Shown piece after piece: positions 59,201 through 64,000 of a stretch of DNA of 64,000 nucleotides; within the stretch, counting starts at the first letter, position 1, and every line of letters starts with the position of its first letter. Under the pieces are notes generated by a model. It saw only the letters and a list, made by a program, of their open reading frames with translations, was not told where the DNA came from and ran no database searches. The stretch comes from Podospora pseudocomata (lineage: Eukaryota > Ascomycota > Sordariomycetes > Sordariales > Podosporaceae). The translations under genes and the position numbers were made by a program. The stretch spans positions 434,001 to 498,000 of the forward strand of contig NW_026946366.1 in assembly GCF_035222375.1 (NCBI RefSeq), given 5' to 3'.

Positions 59201-60551
59201 GTTGGCTGGCCCCAAGACCAGCCATGTGCTGGCCGCTCATCTGAGCAATCTGGAGAGCCTGCAGCTGGTTGAGCTGCATAGGGTTGAGCTGCTGACCAGG
59301 GAACATGCCGGGGACCATCATCTGCCCAGGGAGCTGCATCAACTGAGGCTGGCCAGCATACTGGAAAGCGCCTAGACCAGAGATGGACTGGTGGTTGATG
59401 GACCCGCGGCTGCGATGGCCCGGCTGGAACCCCTGGTTCTGACCGGCGCCGGCAGACTGGTCCTGGCCCTGATTTTGGTTCTGGCTCTGGTTGCGCCAGT
59501 TGCCATCAAAGTTCCGGGATCCAGTGCGGGCGTGACCTCCGCCAGCACCACCACCGCGGCGTTGGAGGTCGTCGCCAGAAAAGTTCATACCACCACCACG
59601 TCCTCCACGACCACCGGCGCCGACAGCCATGCTCTGGCTGCGGCCATGACCGCCGCCGCGACCGCCACGGAAGGAGGAACCTTGTGCTATCTGGCTGTCG
59701 GCTGGGGCAGCAACCGGAGCGGGCGCCGGGGCGGCACTAGCACCCTTTGCGTCGGTTTCTGTCTTTTCAGCAGAGCCCGAAGCACCAGGGGCGGGGAACT
59801 GGAAGCCGGAGGTGGTGCGCTTCTGCTGGGCGATTTCGGCGGCCTTCTTGGCGTCAGCGAGGGCTAGGGAGTGACGTCTCTGATGACCACCCCCGGCGCC
59901 GCCACCTCTACCACCACGGCCGCCAGCGTTTTCTCCTCTCTGGGCGGGTTGGAGGTTTTCAAAGTTGCCAAAGGCAGATCCCGAGGCTCCAGCGGAAGGG
60001 GCGGGAGGGGGGCCCCCCATACCCATGTTGGGAATAGCCGACTGATTACGGCGATGTGAGAGTGGCTGTGTGGGAGGGGCCAAGGACACATTTTGCTGTT
60101 GAAGCTGGTTCGGGAATTGGAAGCCGGTCTGCGGCGAAAGGTTGGGCATGGCCTGCTGGAGAGGGTTGAAGCCGCCTTGGCCCAGAGCCTGAGCGTTCTG
60201 CAACATGCCCATGTGCTGATAAGTAGCTTGGAGCTGCTGCTGCTGCTGTTGCAGCAGCTCGATTTGCTGCGCAATGGCCAGTTGTTCCACTGCGAAGAAA
60301 AACACATGTTAGCTTGGCTGTTTGTGGCTTGAGGTGATGGTTGGTGAGGGTGGTGATTGATGGATGGCAGAAAAGGGGCGAATTCAGGGGTAGCACTTAC
60401 TGCCGGGATTCGCATACATGCTCATCAACGGGGTCAACTCCGAAGGGCTACGGCGATGGGCGATATGCAGACGGCGGCCGGTAGGGCCAGGCACACCTCC
60501 AGGCTGGGCCTGGGATTGCTGTGATTGCTGCTGCTGCTGCTGTTGATCCAT
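56277..60551 (-). CDS. ssd1: Ssd1 / GUL-1 RNA-binding translational regulator (RNase II pseudonuclease)
   Basis: Cytoplasmic mRNA-binding protein controlling translation and localisation of cell-wall mRNAs under NDR kinase (Cbk1/COT-1) control. Exons 60551-60401, 60289-56374 and 56316-56277 (read leftwards) join to 1368 residues. The N-terminus is Gln-rich (Q7 near residue 3 and Q-tracts around 64-71). A disordered Gly/Arg region holds four H-x-R-x-x-S NDR consensus sites (Ser134, 191, 270, 308). Cold-shock-like domains precede an RNB domain beginning FTLDLESTAELGNG, where the catalytic DxDD of active RNase II is absent. The C-terminus is TDLSKSPPCLTIRSLNPYAL, the final 13 residues coming from a 40-nt last exon whose sequence restores the conserved Ssd1 ending. 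Introns are 111 and 57 nt. Confidence 0.95.
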
Positions 60552-62567
60552 TGCGACTACTCAGGGGCTGAGGTGCGTGTGGATGGTGGGCAGACAGTGG
60601 ACAGACGGACAAGGTATGGATGCACGTCGAGTGCGGTGCAAGTGTATGTTGTTGCGATATAAACAAACGGACAGCGGGAGGCGGATGCAGACAGGAGTAG
60701 TCGATAATGGTCGGGTGTCGTCGTGTCGTTTTGGTTTGTTGCGTTGCTGCGTTGCGTTGTTGTTGCTGTTGCTGAGCTGTGCGCTGTTCTTTTTGGGGGT
60801 TTGGTTTGTGAATGTGGAGATGTCGCCCACGGACGCTGCGGTTGGCAGAGGCAGAAACAGTTTTTTGAATTTCGAGTCCAAATGGGTTAATGAAAGATTG
60901 AAAAATGCGTCGAGCTTTGGGGGAGGGAGTGTGGGAGTGGGAGAGGTAGAGAGGGCTTGGTGTGTGAGAGCTGCGATAGCTGTTCGAGCGAAGCCTGAAG
61001 AGGGGACGGGGGAAGAGAGAGAGGTAGAGGGGAGGTCGGGGCAAGGAGGGTGCGATTGGGAAGACGGGAACCCGGAGGTCGTTGATGACGATGAAGCGAG
61101 ACAAGAGACAGACAACCTGCTGGAAGAGACAGCGGAAAGGAAAAGGAAGGATGCTCCAGGGCGATGGCACAGTGCTTTTGGGTGGCTTCGAGGGGGGAGG
61201 GTGTGCTGTGGCAGCTACCGAAAGGGTAAGGAAAGTGGGGTTGCCCAGTGCCACGGCCAGCAAATCCGAATTGAAGGCGTGACGCACCAGCGGCGTCCCC
61301 AAGCTACCGTCCCACTATTCAACCCCTGCTCAAGCAAAGACGGATGCAGCCAGAGGCCAATGGGCTCCATTCTCCTGCAGCCGATGGGGAGCTTCACTTC
61401 TCTTTCTACCACCTCACCACTCTGACCGACACTTTCTTCCTAATGATCTGAACAACCTGGAAGAATATAAATTGTCTTGTGGCTGTGGTGAAGCCCTCTC
61501 TGTTTCAACCCTCTCCGAGCTTGATATATCAGGTTACAGGTAGGTGAACAAAGAGGGGAACCTGGCTTTTTCTTCTAATCTGGGCATTGCGGGGGGGCGA
61601 GACGCACGCACGGCTGTTTTGTGGGACTGGCTTTTCGTCTACAACCTCCTCCCAACTGACAGCTCGGGGACAATCATTGACTGGCAAGACCTGTTCTGAT
61701 GAACCAGGCTGAGGCGGCACGGTGTTTGGTTGGAGCTGTCAGAACTGTCGAGCTAGCCATTGATGATGCGTCCAGTCCAGAGCTCTGACTGTCAACTTGT
61801 TGCGGCACGAAACCAACGTTTTCGGCAGTGTTGGAAGAGATGGACAGGAATAGCTAAAACATAGCATCCGGATAGTCATTTGCCCTGCTACTGCTAAATA
61901 AAGAGATACATACGATGGCTTTGATCACATCTTTTTGCTGATACCAGACTACAGAGTGGATTGCAATTTGTCTTGATGGAGCCTCTGAGTTCTAGCTCTG
62001 TGAAACTGTTTTGATAAGCTCCGATATGTGGCTCCAACTGTTTGTTCCATTGGGGTCCCGGCCCAGCTCTTGGAGACGCTGCACAGCTGGAAGCTCCAAA
62101 CCTTGGGCGACGTTGAAGCCTGGAGACTCGTACCCGTCGTTCGGAAATATCCACAACATCCGATGTCTTTCTTGTCCCGCTGATCGCTAGCCTAGTTACA
62201 TCCAATGCCCCGATTGAGATACGGCCATGTCTCAATGTCCAACAGGAGCAAGAGCAAGAGCAAGAGGTAGCTGTCAAGGAGCAAGGTAGCAAAGAAGGGT
62301 TAGGGTTGTCGACATTGCTTTGTTGGACAACTCAAAGCAGATCATCTGCTGCAGGGATCATCTTGGAGCAGGAAAAAGTTTAGACACCAGGAGGGTGCAT
62401 CTAACCCCGCGACTTTCTTCATTCGCGGTTCACGGTTCAGCAAAAGAACAATCAACGTCGCGACAGTGACCACCTGTTTTCCCGCGCAACACATCCACCC
62501 TGCCGGATCTCTTGATCGACGCCTTACAAGCCATAAGCCGGGCGCGTCCCAGCAACAAAACGGCACG
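60552..62567. other. Divergent promoter region, ssd1 (-) / gle1 (+)
   Basis: 2.0 kb without a credible gene. The first 850 bases, CAA/CAG- and pyrimidine-rich on the minus strand, look like a long ssd1 leader; a minus-strand open frame at 60561-61115 is low-complexity and starts without ATG. The 60 bases before 62568 are the gle1 leader. Confidence 0.5.
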
Positions 62568-64000
62568 ATGCAGCGAGCATCTCCCTCGCCAGCGCGGAGC
62601 TACGATGTCGCCAGCCCTCACCGAGCTGATCTCGCAGAAATCTTCAACCAAGACAGGAACTCGCCGGCGCGTCACAGGCAAATCCTCGAGACCTCAAGAC
62701 AAGAACATACCAGAATTCGAGAGGAGGCCGAGAGGGTGCTGCAAGAGGCTCGTCTGAAGGAGGAAAGAGACCGAGTCCTCGAACAGAGAAGAAAAGAGGA
62801 AGAGAGGATCAAAACCGAGCAGGAATTAGCTGCCGAGCGCGTCAGATTAAACGAACTCAAGGCGAAAAAGGTCGAGATTCCCCCGTTACTACCAGATCCT
62901 GAACCACCAAAGCCAACCCCAAAGCCCACTCCACCAGCAGCTGTTCCTCCAGCCAACAAAGTCGATGAACCAAAGCCGACTTCCGTACTCAATGGAGCCG
63001 GTCCGTTCGGGTCAACAGCACCCACAGCACAGCCATCATCAGGCTTGTTTTCTGCCAAGGCGCCTCCAGCCCCGACACCATCACCATCACCACCAGTACC
63101 CGCAGTAGCACCAGCTGCTAAGCCAGCAAATTCAGTCCTCGGCATCGGAGGGTTGCTTAATGGGACCAGCCAGACCAATGGTACGGCTGGGACAACAGGG
63201 GCAGTACCGGCAGCATCTCCAGTAGCTCCAACGGCTCCAGCGGTACCAACCATCGACAGATATACCGTGATCCACAAGAATCTGAAAGGCCTGCGGAAGA
63301 TGATGGCAGAACAGGCCAAGACCAACCGGGCCCTGAAAGAGAGAATGGGAGATATGAGGAGAGAACTCAGAAAGTGTATAGGCCAGCTTTCTGCGGGAGC
63401 TCCTGGTGTAAACCGGTCGCAGGCACGTATATCAAGGCGGGGACCTTGTCTCAAAATTCGTTTTATGCTAACCATGTAAACAGCAAACAAAAATTACTAA
63501 TTTATTGCGCGAGGCACTGGCGAACCAGGTTCAGTCACAGCTCATTGACCCATCAGACTATGTCTTTGAGCCAAGACAACCCGTCGAAGGAGCAGCACGC
63601 AACGAGCCAGCACTGCCTTCGCTGTTCATCTACCTCCTCAACATCTTCAGCAAAGGCGCCATCTCGCAGTTCATCAACGAAGCCTCAGCGCGACCAGAGA
63701 CAGCTGACCCGGTAGGCGTCTGTGTAGCCGCTACAATCTCAGAACCGGACTTTCTCTGGCGAGGAAAATCAATGATTGACATTTTGCTGGCCAAGTTCAG
63801 GATAGTCTGCCCAGTCCTGTTCGGCTACCGAGGAAGCGAAAAGACCGAGCAAGGGCGAGCAAGACTTGGGTGGTGGAAAGACAGCGGGCGATGGATTGGT
63901 GAGCAACAACACATGGACCGGATGACGGGTCTCGGTGCCGGGTTCGCCGCCATCTCCCTCCGCAAGTTTGCCGCGTCCAAGAAGCAAAACCCGTATCCGG
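62568..64000 (+). CDS. gle1: Gle1 mRNA export factor, 3' end cut by window
   Basis: Nuclear-pore cytoplasmic-face protein that, with inositol hexakisphosphate, activates the DEAD-box ATPase Dbp5 during mRNA export. Visible exons are 62568-63422 and 63484 to the window end (457 residues seen). An N-terminal charged coiled coil (about residues 40-105) and a Pro/Ala/Thr-rich linker (107-230) lead to the Gle1 domain: LREALANQVQSQLIDPSDYVF, LLNIFSKGAISQFINEA, WRGKSMIDILLAKFRIVCPVLFG and DRMTGLGAGFAAISLR are diagnostic. The ATG was chosen because the upstream open frame has none. The intron donor is ambiguous: CAG|GCACGT at 63423 (GC-AG type, keeps VNRSQ) or GGT|GTAAAC at 63408 (canonical, loses five residues); both keep the frame. 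Confidence 0.92.

Noticed and set aside
56553-59375. 940-codon open frame on the plus strand opposite ssd1
   Set aside because: It mirrors a well-supported conserved gene. C/G-ending codons leave few TTA, CTA or TCA codons, so antisense stops are rare. Its protein shows no domain.
60561-61115. 184-codon minus-strand frame upstream of ssd1
   Set aside because: It begins with TTG, is Ser/Thr/Pro/Asn low-complexity, and fits a long CAA/CAG-rich 5' leader better.

Overview
The window looks like a euchromatic segment of a filamentous ascomycete nuclear genome, most likely a Sordariomycete of the order Sordariales (relatives of Neurospora, Podospora and Chaetomium). The evidence is short introns (50-200 nt) with CTRAY branch sites, GC-rich coding sequence, an NADP-glutamate dehydrogenase with two introns as in Neurospora am, and filamentous-fungal versions of Eis1, Ssd1/GUL-1, Gle1 and Rcy1. 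Species cannot be fixed from the sequence. I see no transposon, AT-rich RIP-degraded tract, rRNA or convincing tRNA, and no recognisable secondary-metabolite cluster.

Layout, left to right: 3' end of a Cys-containing fungal protein of unknown role (+); ribosomal protein uL4/RPL4 (+); a Tyr/Ser phosphatase (-); eisosome protein Eis1 (+); CDK7/Kin28/Mcs6 kinase (-) divergent from a Sfk1/DRAM membrane protein (+); a SNF2-RING protein of the Irc20/SHPRH type (-); mitoribosomal mS41 (+). A gene-poor stretch of about 6.6 kb follows, then a small bZIP-like protein without a zipper (+), then a second 5.3 kb gene-poor stretch. Next come ER glucosidase I (+), recyclin-1 (+), a very large GMC oxidoreductase-alpha/beta-hydrolase fusion (-), NADP-GDH (-), a 5.6 kb gene-poor stretch, a secreted Rds1-like ferritin-fold protein (-), Ssd1 (-) and the 5' two-thirds of Gle1 (+), which is cut by the window end.

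The genes do not form one pathway. They are mostly housekeeping functions: translation (RPL4, mS41, Ssd1), transcription (CDK7), mRNA export (Gle1), chromatin (Irc20-like), plasma membrane and trafficking (Eis1, Sfk1-like, Rcy1), glycoprotein folding (glucosidase I) and nitrogen assimilation (GDH). I did not find a clear new multi-gene system.

The items most worth a second look are: the GMC-hydrolase fusion, whose hydrolase half appears to carry a Cys nucleophile; three near-identical double-GATA elements in the large intergenic region upstream of GDH; a (CAA)21 leader just upstream of the GDH start codon; block-wise switches in synonymous codon composition inside many genes; and the zipper-less bZIP protein isolated between two gene deserts. 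All exon joins were inferred by eye from splice motifs, reading frame and family similarity. No transcript data or database search was available.
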